DNA of 64,000 bases from NCBI RefSeq assembly GCF_030315685.1, contig NZ_JASXSI010000021.1, positions 1 to 64,000 on the forward strand, read 5' to 3'. The position numbers and the translations under genes were made by a program. Below are positions 1 to 8,030 of the stretch, piece after piece; position 1 is the first letter of the stretch; the number at the start of each line of letters is the position of its first letter. The notes under the pieces were generated by a model. The model saw nothing but the letters and a program-made list of their open reading frames with translations. It was not told the origin of the DNA and made no database searches. Source of the stretch: Gordonia sp. ABSL11-1 (GTDB lineage Bacteria; Actinomycetota; Actinomycetes; Mycobacteriales; Mycobacteriaceae).

Positions 1-221
1 ATCAACGCACCCACCCGACCCACCGGCACACCCTGATACGTCACCTCCGCATTCGTGAAGATCCCCCCAGAATCCTTCATCGACGCGGTCACGGTGTAGA
101 TCCCGATCCCCACGGCCCGCTCGATGTGCACGTAGCGGTACCCGGCATAGGCGGTCGCCAGCAGACCGAGCACGACGACCAGCGCGATCTGAATCCGCGC
201 CAACCGAGACAGTGGAGGCAT
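1..221 (-). CDS. MCE family protein, N-terminal part only (runs off the left edge)
   Basis: The first 73 codons of a gene that leaves the window. One hydrophobic anchor lies at about residues 10-27 (IQIALVVVLGLLATAYAGY). It is followed by the start of an MlaD/MCE domain with the typical GIGIYTVT and VTYQGVPVGRVG segments. MCE proteins are the substrate-binding parts of lipid and steroid importers in mycolic-acid bacteria. The opening most resembles MceF-type subunits. Those normally end a yrbEAB-mceABCDEF operon, but this gene has more than 260 bp of empty DNA upstream and a divergent neighbour, so it looks like an orphan. The ATG at 221 is preceded by GGGAAGGG about ten bases upstream. Family assignment is fairly sure, subclass less so. 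Confidence 0.8.
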   Translation of the reverse strand, partial: MPPLSRLARIQIALVVVLGLLATAYAGYRYVHIERAVGIGIYTVTASMKDSGGIFTNAEVTYQGVPVGRVGAL

Positions 222-249
222 CCGACGACCGCCCTTCCCCGACGACCAA

Positions 250-356
250 CGGCGCCCCTCGGCGCCGACGTCACCTTACTGGCGGGTCAGTCCCACCGAC
301 AGCGGATCGTGGCACAACCGGTGCACACCCTCCCGACATGATCGCCGTCACCTTAC
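250..356. promoter_or_regulatory. Possible control region of the MCE gene: direct repeat and hairpin
   Basis: Between the divergent MCE gene and the small membrane protein gene, the 11-mer CGTCACCTTAC occurs twice, at 269-279 and 346-356. A 7-bp hairpin (CGGCGCC, loop CCTC, GGCGCCG) lies at 250-267, about 28 bp before the MCE start codon. Spaced identical 11-mers in a short divergent gap fit an operator pair. No regulator can be named. Confidence 0.35.
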
Positions 357-485
357 GCCGCCGTGCGCCGGGGCGAGGGGAAGCGACCGTCGACCCAGCC
401 GCGCGGGGGCCAAAGCCCCTGGTCGGTGAGTAATCGGCGGCGCATCGTGAAGAGGAGGACACATCGATCCGAGGAGGAATCACCG

Positions 486-776
486 ATGACCAGCATCACC
501 CCACGACCCGTAGGCGATCACGGCGACCGCCACCCGATGAGCATCGTCGCCTACCTGCTCGTCCTGTTCATCATCCCGTCTCTCGGACTGGCGGTGGCCT
601 TCTTCGCGCAGGGGCAAGCGTCCGCAGCCGGCGGCGCGGCGATCGCCGGCGTGCTGTCTCTTCTCGGAGCGGCGGCGATCTACTCGACCATGGCACGTCG
701 TCTCGACCACAGCCCGCTCATCCCGGACTCGTCGAGCGCAGAGAAGGCACGTTACCTGGTCGAATACCGACACTGA
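486..776 (+). CDS. Small two-helix membrane protein, paralogue 1
   Basis: A 96-residue protein that I do not recognise as a named family. Two hydrophobic segments lie at about residues 19-39 (IVAYLLVLFIIPSLGLAVAF) and 46-67. A polar C-terminal tail reads HSPLIPD and then RYLVEYRH. The gene just downstream (856-1143) encodes a protein of the same size and layout with the shared pieces HPMS, YLLVL, HSPxxPD and RYxxxYR, so the two arose by tandem duplication. The start is ATG 486, with GGAGGAA eight bases upstream. A longer reading frame from 363 has no comparable ribosome-binding site. Function is unknown; location is presumably the cytoplasmic membrane. Confidence 0.75.
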   Translation: MTSITPRPVGDHGDRHPMSIVAYLLVLFIIPSLGLAVAFFAQGQASAAGGAAIAGVLSLLGAAAIYSTMARRLDHSPLIPDSSSAEKARYLVEYRH

Positions 777-799
777 ACGACTCCGCATATGGAACGCTC

Positions 800-815
800 T
801 GTGATCCATATCACA
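800..815. promoter_or_regulatory. CRP-family operator (TGTGA-N6-TCACA)
   Basis: TGTGATCCATATCACA matches the CRP consensus in both half sites, with the canonical six-base spacer. It lies 40 bp before the ATG of the second small membrane protein. In mycobacteria this motif binds the cAMP receptor protein (Rv3676) and its relatives. If the TATCCT at 822 is the -10 element, the site covers the -35 region and would repress. With a promoter further downstream it could activate. Confidence 0.7.
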
Positions 816-818
816 GGA

Positions 819-837
819 GCGTATCCTGTCGATACGC
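819..837. promoter_or_regulatory. Perfect inverted repeat next to the CRP-type site
   Basis: GCGTATC, a five-base spacer CTGTC and GATACGC form a perfect 7-bp inverted repeat. It starts three bases after the CRP-type site and ends seven bases before the AAGGAGG ribosome-binding site of the gene at 856. It contains the best -10-like hexamer (TATCCT) in the stretch. It could be a second operator or a leader hairpin. Confidence 0.45.
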
Positions 838-855
838 CTAGCGAAGGAGGAGACG

Positions 856-1143
856 ATGGCTGCTCATCACCTACCCCATCACGAGAGCCACGGAAACCAC
901 CCGATGAGCGTGATCGGATACCTACTGGTCCTCGGCGGGTTCGCCTGCGCCGCGTTGTGGCTGGTGTCGATGGCCGGCGGCAATGTCGCACCAGCGATCG
1001 TGTTCGGCCTGCTCATGATCGGAGCGTTCACCGGCGCCGTCTCGATCTTCCTGTCGCTGGTGCATCGTCATCATCACAGTCCGGTCCTACCCGACAACAC
1101 CGAGTCCGAACTCGGTCGGTACATGCGGCGTTACCGCGACTGA
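856..1143 (+). CDS. Small two-helix membrane protein, paralogue 2
   Basis: A 95-residue protein paralogous to the product of 486-776. The N-terminus is histidine-rich (HHLPHHESHGNHPMS). Two membrane segments follow at about residues 19-40 and 46-68, then a short RHHHHSPVLPD stretch and a tail ending RYMRRYRD. The histidine clusters on both sides of the helices are more pronounced than in paralogue 1 and could bind metal, which is only a guess. The start has a strong AAGGAGG seven bases upstream. The perfect CRP-type site and inverted repeat in the 79-bp gap before it suggest it has its own promoter. No known family recognised. Confidence 0.75.
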   Translation: MAAHHLPHHESHGNHPMSVIGYLLVLGGFACAALWLVSMAGGNVAPAIVFGLLMIGAFTGAVSIFLSLVHRHHHSPVLPDNTESELGRYMRRYRD

Positions 1144-1199
1144 CCTCGATCTCGCGCGGCGTGACCGTGCCAGCGCAATCGACCGCACCGACGAAAGCC

Positions 1200-1229
1200 G
1201 GGGCGTACCAGGTGATCCTGGTACGCCCC
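1200..1229. terminator. Bidirectional terminator hairpin
   Basis: GGGGCGTACCAGG and CCTGGTACGCCCC form a perfect 13-bp stem with a TGAT loop. It lies between the convergent ends of the small membrane protein gene (1143) and the UPF0182 gene (1255). Neither side has a long T tract, as is common in high-GC actinobacteria. Confidence 0.75.
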
Positions 1230-1254
1230 GGCTCGTCGTTGACGCTGAGGAGAA

Positions 1255-4233
1255 TCAGTTGCCCGCGGGCAACTGCTCGTACGCCACCACCGCCTTGTTC
1301 AGCCGGTCGAGCGCCTCACCGTAGGCCTTGAAATCGCCTTTGCTCTGGGCATCCTTCAACGCGCCCAGCGCATCTCCGATCGCGGTCACCGCGGCGTCGC
1401 GTTCCGCCGACGGCGGGCCGGTGTTCGGCGGCGGTACCGCCGCCTGCTGATCGCCGTTGCTGTCGGTGCCGCCCTGATCGCCGCCACCGAGATCGGGCAC
1501 CGCCGCCGCCTGGCCCGGATCGATGCCGACCTGCTGCAGGGCACCAGCCGTCGTCGGTGCGTAACCGACCCGACCCTCGTAGCGGGTGATGACGCGGAAC
1601 AGTCTCGGGAACGTGGCCTCACGCCCCTGGGCCTGCGCGTACATCGGCACCACGTAGAGAATGCCGTTGTCGCCCACCGGAAGCGTCAGCAGATTGCCGA
1701 ACGTGACGTCGGCAGTGTTCTCCAGACTCTTACGGCTGTCGGCCACCCGACTGTCGGTCTGCATCGGGTTGAACGCCTGCTTCGGTCCGTCGCGCTGGGT
1801 GTTGGGCGACAGTTCCTTGATGGTGATCTGCCCGTAGCTGCCCGGATCGCTCGAGACGGTCATGTAGGCCGACAGGATCGGACGGTTCAGGCGCGTCATC
1901 ACCGACGTCAACTGGAACGCCGACTTGCCGTCGCGTGGGCTCGACGCGACGAAGTAGTACGGCGGCTGGTCGAGCCCACGCGCCTCGGCGTCCGGGGTGG
2001 TCGGATCCGCGGGAACCGACCAGAAGTCGTTGGCCTGGAAGAAGGTCTGCGGGTTCGTCACGTGGTACCGCGTCAACAGACTCCGCTGGATCTTGAACAG
2101 ATCTTCGGGATAACGGACGTGATCGAGCAGGTCCTTCTTCTTGTCCAGTTCGGCACGCGACTGGACGGTTCCGGGGAACACCTTCATCCAGGTCTTGAGA
2201 ACCGGATCATTCGAATCGAACTGATACAGCGTGACCTTGCCGGTGTACGCGTCGACGGTGGCCTTCACCGAGTTGCGGACGTAGGACACCTGACGGTTGA
2301 TCTGGGTCCGCCCGGTCTGGCCCTGGTTGAGCTCCTGGGCGTCCTCCGTCGCCGCCTGCAACGACGTGCGCTGGGCGTACGGGTAGTTGTCCAGAGTCGT
2401 GTAACCGTCGACGATCCACTTGATCGAACCGTCGGCCATCACGGCCGGATACGTCTTGGAGTCGACCGTCAGCCAGGGCGCGACCTGCTTCACCCGGTCC
2501 CGCGGATCACGGTTGTAGATGATTTTCGAGTTGTTGTTGATCTCGCCGGACAGCAGCAGGTTGCGCTCGGTGTACTTGACTGAATACAGCAGCCGGTTGA
2601 ACCAATTACCCAGCGAGACACCGGAATCACCCGCATAGGTGTACTTGGATTCGGCGGTGTCGTACTCACGCGGCTGGCCGTCGGACGACCCGACGATCGC
2701 ATAGTCGGGGTCGACCTGGGCGATCAGCTCACCGAAGTAGATGCGCGGCTGGGTCACCTTGATCGGCGCGTTCGCCTTGTAGTCCGGGCTGCCGACGTTG
2801 CTGAGATCGCTGACGAAGAAGAACGGTTCGCCACCGCCGTCGACGTTGTTGGAGTCGTCGGAGACGGCCTCGTTGACCCGGTTGGCCGGGGCGGCGACGA
2901 ATCCGTTTCCGTGCGTGTAGACGAGATGCTTGTTCAGCCAGTTCTGCTGCTGCGGCGAATAGCGGCTCGGATCGAGTTCGCGCACCGCGACCACGAAGTC
3001 CCGCAGCTGATCGTCGATCCGGTAACGATCGAGCGCCAACTGGGCCGGGAACCCGTAGAAGTTCTGCCGCTGCTGCAGCTGGGTGAAGGCCGGCGACACG
3101 ATGTTCGGGTCGAGGATGCGCAGATTCGACAGCGTCGGCTCGTCGGCGTTCACCGTCGATTGGGTCACCGGCTGCGAGGTCCAGTCCCGTTGCGTCGTCA
3201 CACGGTCGTTGCCGATGCCGTAGGCCTGCTCGGTGGCCGTGATGTTGCGGGATATGTATTCCGCTTCCTTCTGCGCCGCGTTCGGCTTCACCGAGAACTG
3301 CTCCATCGCCAGCGGCCAGCCGACACCGATCACCAGGGCCGACAGCAACATCAGGGCGGTCGCGAGTGCGGGCACGCGCAGGTCACGCAGCACCACACCC
3401 GCGAAGAACGCGAGCGCACAGATGATCGCGATCGACATCAGGATCAGCTTCGACGGCAGGACCGCGTTGATGTCGGTGTAGCTCGCGCCGGTGAAGATCT
3501 CCTGCTTTCGCTGGCTCGACAGCAACGCATACCGGTCGAACCAGTACGCCACCGCCTTCAGCAGCAGGAAGGTTCCGGCCAGCGCCGCGAGTTGGACGCG
3601 TGCAGCGGTCGAGATCGATGGACGGTTCCCACCGCCACCGAGGCGGATCCCGCCGAACAGGTAGTGCGTCACCAGGTTTGCCAGGAACGCGACCACGACC
3701 ACCACGAACAACAGGTTGAGCACGAGTCGGTAGAACGGCAGATCGAATGCGTAGAAACTCATGTCGAGGCCGAACTGCGGGTCGGTGGTGCCGAACGTCT
3801 CCCCGTGCAGGAAGGTCTGCACGGTCGCCCAGGAACCCTGGGTGACCAGACCGGCGAGGAGTCCGACGAGCACGCTGGGCACGATCGCGAACCAACGCGT
3901 CCGACCCATCACGGTCGCCCGGTACCGGGCCAGCGGATCGTTGGGGCCGGTGGCCGGGACGAAGACCGGGCGCGTGCGATAGGCCATCGCGATGGCGCCG
4001 AAGACGAGCAGCCCGACGATCACCAGGGTCACCAGGAACAGGAGCACGCGCGTCCAGACGATCGTCGAGAACACCCGCGTGTATCCGACGTCGGAGAACC
4101 ACAACCAGTCGGTCGCCAGTCCGACCAACCGTGGTCCCACCAACAGCAGTACCAGGATGGCCACGCCGATCCCGATGGCGATCTTGCTCCTGCGCGACAA
4201 TGTCGGCATGCCCGCCGGCCCGCGTACGCCCAC
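1255..4233 (-). CDS. UPF0182 family large integral membrane protein
   Basis: A 992-residue membrane protein homologous to mycobacterial UPF0182 proteins (Rv3193c, Rv0064), whose role is unknown. Seven or so hydrophobic helices fill the first third, including WLWFSDVGYTRVF and the family signature FVFDLPFYR-like segment (SFYAFDLPFYRLVLN). A long extracytoplasmic domain follows. The C-terminal 90 residues are a Gly/Pro/Gln linker and a short helical tail. GTG 4233 is chosen because GGAGAG lies eight bases upstream and VGVRGPAGMPTLSRRS matches the usual family N-terminus; a GTG three codons earlier and an ATG at 4209 are alternatives. The length equals that recalled for the M. tuberculosis orthologue, and the position next to the PDZ protease gene is syntenic. 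Confidence 0.93.
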   Translation of the reverse strand: MGVRGPAGMPTLSRRSKIAIGIGVAILVLLLVGPRLVGLATDWLWFSDVGYTRVFSTIVWTRVLLFLVTLVIVGLLVFGAIAMAYRTRPVFVPATGPNDPLARYRATVMGRTRWFAIVPSVLVGLLAGLVTQGSWATVQTFLHGETFGTTDPQFGLDMSFYAFDLPFYRLVLNLLFVVVVVAFLANLVTHYLFGGIRLGGGGNRPSISTAARVQLAALAGTFLLLKAVAYWFDRYALLSSQRKQEIFTGASYTDINAVLPSKLILMSIAIICALAFFAGVVLRDLRVPALATALMLLSALVIGVGWPLAMEQFSVKPNAAQKEAEYISRNITATEQAYGIGNDRVTTQRDWTSQPVTQSTVNADEPTLSNLRILDPNIVSPAFTQLQQRQNFYGFPAQLALDRYRIDDQLRDFVVAVRELDPSRYSPQQQNWLNKHLVYTHGNGFVAAPANRVNEAVSDDSNNVDGGGEPFFFVSDLSNVGSPDYKANAPIKVTQPRIYFGELIAQVDPDYAIVGSSDGQPREYDTAESKYTYAGDSGVSLGNWFNRLLYSVKYTERNLLLSGEINNNSKIIYNRDPRDRVKQVAPWLTVDSKTYPAVMADGSIKWIVDGYTTLDNYPYAQRTSLQAATEDAQELNQGQTGRTQINRQVSYVRNSVKATVDAYTGKVTLYQFDSNDPVLKTWMKVFPGTVQSRAELDKKKDLLDHVRYPEDLFKIQRSLLTRYHVTNPQTFFQANDFWSVPADPTTPDAEARGLDQPPYYFVASSPRDGKSAFQLTSVMTRLNRPILSAYMTVSSDPGSYGQITIKELSPNTQRDGPKQAFNPMQTDSRVADSRKSLENTADVTFGNLLTLPVGDNGILYVVPMYAQAQGREATFPRLFRVITRYEGRVGYAPTTAGALQQVGIDPGQAAAVPDLGGGDQGGTDSNGDQQAAVPPPNTGPPSAERDAAVTAIGDALGALKDAQSKGDFKAYGEALDRLNKAVVAYEQLPAGN

Positions 4234-4398
4234 CTGACCCACTCTCCAAAGTTCTCATTCCGGGCATCGGCCCGACCCGGACTGCACCATGTCGGGTTTG
4301 TGCACCCAACTGTACTGGCCCGCCCGACGGTCGGCTCCGCGCCGGTGCCGCCGCCGTGACGACCCCTACTGTATGGCGCACTCACCAGAGGTGGCGTC

Positions 4399-4441
4399 GT
4401 GTCGAATGGGCACGTCCGAGTGTCGAATGGGCAACGTCCGA
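4399..4441. repeat. Two-copy tandem repeat (21/22 bp) in a divergent promoter region
   Basis: GTGTCGAATGGGCACGTCCGA and a second copy with one extra A (GGGCAACG) sit head to tail. They lie between the divergent UPF0182 and PPA1309-type genes. Confidence 0.6.
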
Positions 4442-4469
4442 CCCATGCACCGAGTTCCTGCGACGCCGG

Positions 4470-4513
4470 GTTCGGTGATGCAGCGTTTCGGTGATGCAGC
4501 GTTTCGGTGATGC
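4470..4513. repeat. Three-copy 16-bp tandem repeat upstream of the PPA1309-type gene
   Basis: The unit GTTTCGGTGATGCAGC occurs complete at 4485-4500, minus one T at 4470-4484, and truncated at 4501-4513. It ends about 25 bp before the chosen start codon. It could be a binding-site array or a slippage product. Confidence 0.6.
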
Positions 4514-4537
4514 GGGAGAACTGTGCAAGATGGAGCC

Positions 4538-5182
4538 GTGACCGATCAGCCCACCTCCCCGAGCGGCCCCGGCGGACTCTCCCCCGACGCCCTGGGTTCG
4601 GCATTGCGCGACATCGTCGAATTCGTCGACGCCGCCGGATGGGGCCGACCGCCCACACTGTTCGCGCTCGTCCCGACCGCGGTCCTGGCCGCGAGTCGAC
4701 CCGAGTTGGTCGACGACGACGACGATTCCGAACTCAGTCCGGTCGTCCAGGACACGGTGGAGGTGACCGGTACTGGCCCGGAGACGGGCGCGGCGATCGA
4801 GCGTCTCCTCGCGACCACCGCGTGGCCGCCGATGGTCGTGGGTGCGGCCCTCGTACAGGAGATCCTCGTGCTGCCGCCGGAAGCGGAGTCCGACCTCGAC
4901 ACGGCATTCGACACCTTGCTGGGAACCCCGGACGACCCGGAAGCGGCAGACGCGGCAGCACGGGAGACCGCCCGATCACATCCCGGCCGGCGTGCGGCGC
5001 GCCTGGTCGTCGGGGCGCTGCGCGGGGGGCAGTCGCTGAGCCTGATGCAGCTGCGTCCCGCGCCCGGAGAGGAACCCGCGACCGATCCGTCGGGTCGCGT
5101 GGAGTTGCTCACCCACGCCGACCTCGCACCCGAACTGCGTGCGGCCGTGGCGCAGACGCTCGCGGCACACCCCGAGGACTGA
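4538..5182 (+). CDS. PPA1309 family protein
   Basis: A protein of about 214 residues belonging to a conserved actinobacterial family of unknown function (PPA1309 type). It is soluble and acidic, with an Asp-run at about residues 57-62. A conserved core reads WPPMVVGAALVQEILVLPPE, then PGRRAARLVVGALRGGQSLSLMQLR. There is no signal peptide or membrane helix. GTG 4538 starts the product VTDQPTSP. A GTG at 4523, closer to the GGGAGA element, would add five residues. It converges with the YlbL-like gene 23 bp away. Confidence 0.8.
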   Translation: MTDQPTSPSGPGGLSPDALGSALRDIVEFVDAAGWGRPPTLFALVPTAVLAASRPELVDDDDDSELSPVVQDTVEVTGTGPETGAAIERLLATTAWPPMVVGAALVQEILVLPPEAESDLDTAFDTLLGTPDDPEAADAAARETARSHPGRRAARLVVGALRGGQSLSLMQLRPAPGEEPATDPSGRVELLTHADLAPELRAAVAQTLAAHPED

Positions 5183-5205
5183 CGGCGACCCGCGCCGACA
5201 ACACC

Positions 5206-6246
5206 TCAGCAGTGTGGCGCGGACTTCCCGTCACCGATCGCATCGAGCGAGTCGACGGCGCCCTGCAGGTTGTCGACCTTGACCAGGGTGAGTCCGTCCG
5301 GCGCATCCGAGGCGGCCTCGGCGCAGTTGGCCTGCGGCACCAGGAACACCGTCGCCCCGGCATCGCGGGCCGCCCGAGTCTTGTGGGTGATGCCGCCGAT
5401 CGGTCCGACCGTGCCGTTCTCGTCGATGGTGCCCGTCCCCGCGATGAACTTGCCGTGGGTGAGCTCGCCCGGGCTGAGCCGGTCGATCACGGCCAGGGTG
5501 AGCATCATCCCGGCCGACGGACCGCCGATGTCACCGACGTTGTACGAGATCTTCAGTGCGGGATCGGCATTGACGACCTCGGGGGTCACCCCGAGATAGC
5601 CGACCTTCGGGTCGTCGGGCCGCGCCGCGAGGGTGACCGTCACGGTCTGCCGGACACCGCCGCGGTCGATCTCGATCGGCAGAGCAGTGCCAGGTGCGTT
5701 GCGTTTGACCGCGGCCTGCATCTCCGACGACGTCGACACCGGGGTTCCGCCGACCGAGATCACCTGGTCGCCCGGTTTCAGCACCTCGGTCGCCGGGCCG
5801 TTCCCGGCGACCGTCGCGACACCGAGTTCAGTGGGCCGATCGAGATAGCGCAGCGCCGCGATGGTCGCACTGTCCTCCGAACCGGTCATGTCCTGCTGGT
5901 TCTGCTCGCGCACCTGGTCCGGAGTGGAGTCCGGCGGGAACAGGCGGTCCCGCGGCTCGAGGGTGTATGTCCCCGACATCCACATCCCCAGCGCCTGGAA
6001 CAGCGACATCCCGTCGGTCACCGAGACCGTTGTCAGGTTCAGGTTCCCCGTCGTCGGATCGGTCGGGACGCCGGAGATGTCGACGACCTCCTTGTCGTCG
6101 ACACTGCCCAGCGTGTTGACCGTCGGGCCCGGCCCGAGCGCCACGAACGGGACCTGGACGGTGGTACCGACGAACAGCAGGGCCACGAAGACGAGCACGG
6201 TGACGACGACGGTCGCCAACCGGCGATGCCCGGGCTGCAAGCTCAT
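5206..6246 (-). CDS. YlbL-type PDZ/Lon-like membrane-anchored serine protease
   Basis: A 346-residue protein. An N-terminal membrane anchor covers residues 11-31 and faces a periplasm-like space. A PDZ domain lies at about 140-215 (LKPGDQVISVGGTPV), and a C-terminal Lon-type S16 protease domain follows. The catalytic Ser244 sits in DIGGPSAGMM and Lys289 in GITHKTRAARDAGA, giving the Ser-Lys dyad of Lon proteases without an ATPase domain. It is orthologous to Rv3194c and related to Bacillus YlbL, which acts in membrane-associated proteolysis. It is divergent from the DUF2342 gene, the same arrangement as in mycobacteria. The start at 6246 puts the membrane segment at the expected place. Confidence 0.92.
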   Translation of the reverse strand: MSLQPGHRRLATVVVTVLVFVALLFVGTTVQVPFVALGPGPTVNTLGSVDDKEVVDISGVPTDPTTGNLNLTTVSVTDGMSLFQALGMWMSGTYTLEPRDRLFPPDSTPDQVREQNQQDMTGSEDSATIAALRYLDRPTELGVATVAGNGPATEVLKPGDQVISVGGTPVSTSSEMQAAVKRNAPGTALPIEIDRGGVRQTVTVTLAARPDDPKVGYLGVTPEVVNADPALKISYNVGDIGGPSAGMMLTLAVIDRLSPGELTHGKFIAGTGTIDENGTVGPIGGITHKTRAARDAGATVFLVPQANCAEAASDAPDGLTLVKVDNLQGAVDSLDAIGDGKSAPHC

Positions 6247-6391
6247 TCCGCTCAGGGTAATGGACCTCCTCGACCGGATCGCGCGGGCCGGGTTGCTCGG
6301 CCCAGCAGTCTGCGGAGACCGTTGAGCCTCCTACGCTCAAGGCGAACGCGGGAAGACGGACCGGGCGAAATCGTGGCGGTACCGTGGAGCC

Positions 6392-7951
6392 ATGAATGAT
6401 CTGCCCTTCGGATTCTCCCCCTCCGGTGACGACGACGACCGCCGTCGCGGCGACAAGAGCGGCAAGAACGGTCCGGACTCCGGCTCCGGAGACGGCGGCG
6501 ACGCGTCGTCGGGCGGTGGGGTGCCCGGCGGCGGGCAGAACCCGTTCGGTTTCGCGATGGGCGGCGAGGGTGGATTCGACCCGGGATCGTTCGACTCCTC
6601 TCAGCTCGGCCAGATGTTCTCGCAACTCGGCAACATGTTCAGCGGGATGGGTGCGGGCATGTCCTCCGGGTCCGGCGGCGGGCCGGTCAATTATCAGGTG
6701 GCGACCAATCTCGCCCGCCAGCAGATCGGGAACTTCACCCCGGTGCTGGACAAGGAGACGCAGGCAGTCGTCGATGCGGTCCGGCTGGCCGAGGTGTGGA
6801 TCGACGACGTGACGACTTTCCCCAGCGGGATCAGCCGCTCGGTTGCGTGGACGCCCGTGCAGTGGCTCGAGGAGTCGATGCCGACGTGGAAACGGCTGTG
6901 CGATCCGGTCGCCACGCAGCTGTCGCGCACGTGGGAGCAGAACCTACCACCGGAGGCGGCGCAGTTCGCGGGCCCGATGATGGGCATGCTCACCCAGATG
7001 AGCGGCATGGCGTTCGGCACACAGCTCGGGCAGGGACTCGGACAACTCGCCAAGGAGGTGCTCACCTCCACCGACATCGGGTTGCCGCTGGCGCCGGAGG
7101 GGGTCGCGGTGCTGCTGCCGGAGGCGATCGCCACCTTCGCCGACGGCCTCGAGCAGCCGGCGCAGGAGATCATCGTCTTCCTCGCTGCCCGCGAGGCCGC
7201 CCATGTCCGCTTGTTCACCCATGTCGGATGGCTGCGACAGCGTCTGCTGTCCACGGTCGAGGAGTACGCACGCGGGATCAGCGTCGACTTCAGCGGCATC
7301 GCCGACCTCACGTCCGGGGTGGATCCGCAGGAACTGCTCTCGAATCCGTCGAAGCTCGAGGAACTCATCGGGTCGTCGGCGTCCTTCGAGCCGACGACGA
7401 CGACGGAACAGAAGGCGGCACTGGCACGTCTGGAGACAATGCTGGCCCTCATCGAGGGCTGGGTCGAGCAGGTCGTGTCGAAGGCCCTCGACGACCGGAT
7501 TCCCAGCTCGGTCGCGCTGACCGAGACGATGCGCCGCCGGCGCGCGTCGGGCGGTCCCGCGGAGCAGACCTTCGCCACCCTGGTCGGCATGGAACTGCGC
7601 CCCCGCAAGGTACGCGAGGCGTCGGCTCTGTGGCGAGATCTGTTGGTGGCGAGCGACATCACCACGCGCGACGGCGTGTGGGCCCATCCGGATCTGATGC
7701 CCGACGCCGACGACCTCGACCATCCGGCCGCCTTCATCGACGGTGTCATCGGCGGGGGCGCCAGCACTTTCGACGACCCGATCGCCCAACTCGAGCAGAC
7801 CATGGCTGCCGAGCTGGCCGAGCGGTCGAAGGACGCACCCGACGACGCCGGCACGGGCAGTGCTGGTGACGGTGGCACCGATGAGAGTGGCTCCGATCAG
7901 AGTGGCTCCGACGACCAGGATCCGCCGCGAGGCACGGCGTCTTCCTCCTGA
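6392..7951 (+). CDS. DUF2342 family zinc-dependent metalloprotease/hydrolase-like protein
   Basis: A 519-residue protein homologous to Rv3195 and its relatives, usually labelled zinc-dependent metalloprotease or putative hydrolase (DUF2342). The first 100 residues are Gly/Asp/Ser-rich and disordered. The folded part starts near VNYQVATNLARQQIGN. The core contains AAREAAHVRLFTHVGWLRQ with His271 and His277, the best candidate metal ligands, and RPRKVREASALW further on. The last 60 residues are again Asp/Ser/Gly-rich. The enzyme activity is not demonstrated for the family. The ATG at 6392 follows GTGGAGCC. It is probably followed in the same transcript by the cyclodehydratase-like gene. Confidence 0.88.
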   Translation: MNDLPFGFSPSGDDDDRRRGDKSGKNGPDSGSGDGGDASSGGGVPGGGQNPFGFAMGGEGGFDPGSFDSSQLGQMFSQLGNMFSGMGAGMSSGSGGGPVNYQVATNLARQQIGNFTPVLDKETQAVVDAVRLAEVWIDDVTTFPSGISRSVAWTPVQWLEESMPTWKRLCDPVATQLSRTWEQNLPPEAAQFAGPMMGMLTQMSGMAFGTQLGQGLGQLAKEVLTSTDIGLPLAPEGVAVLLPEAIATFADGLEQPAQEIIVFLAAREAAHVRLFTHVGWLRQRLLSTVEEYARGISVDFSGIADLTSGVDPQELLSNPSKLEELIGSSASFEPTTTTEQKAALARLETMLALIEGWVEQVVSKALDDRIPSSVALTETMRRRRASGGPAEQTFATLVGMELRPRKVREASALWRDLLVASDITTRDGVWAHPDLMPDADDLDHPAAFIDGVIGGGASTFDDPIAQLEQTMAAELAERSKDAPDDAGTGSAGDGGTDESGSDQSGSDDQDPPRGTASSS

Positions 7952-8030
7952 TCATCCCCACCGTCCACGAGCCTGTGGACAACCCCCGCGCAGCCCGTTC
8001 CGGCGGTCCGGCGGATGGCAGAGTGACGCC

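Noticed and set aside
2911..4359. Plus-strand open frame of 482 codons opposite the UPF0182 gene
   Set aside because: Antisense artefact; His/Gln/Arg-rich translation without a domain.
4470..4513. Triplicated 16-mer considered as an iteron origin or attachment site
   Set aside because: No replication initiator, integrase or tRNA gene nearby; only three short copies.
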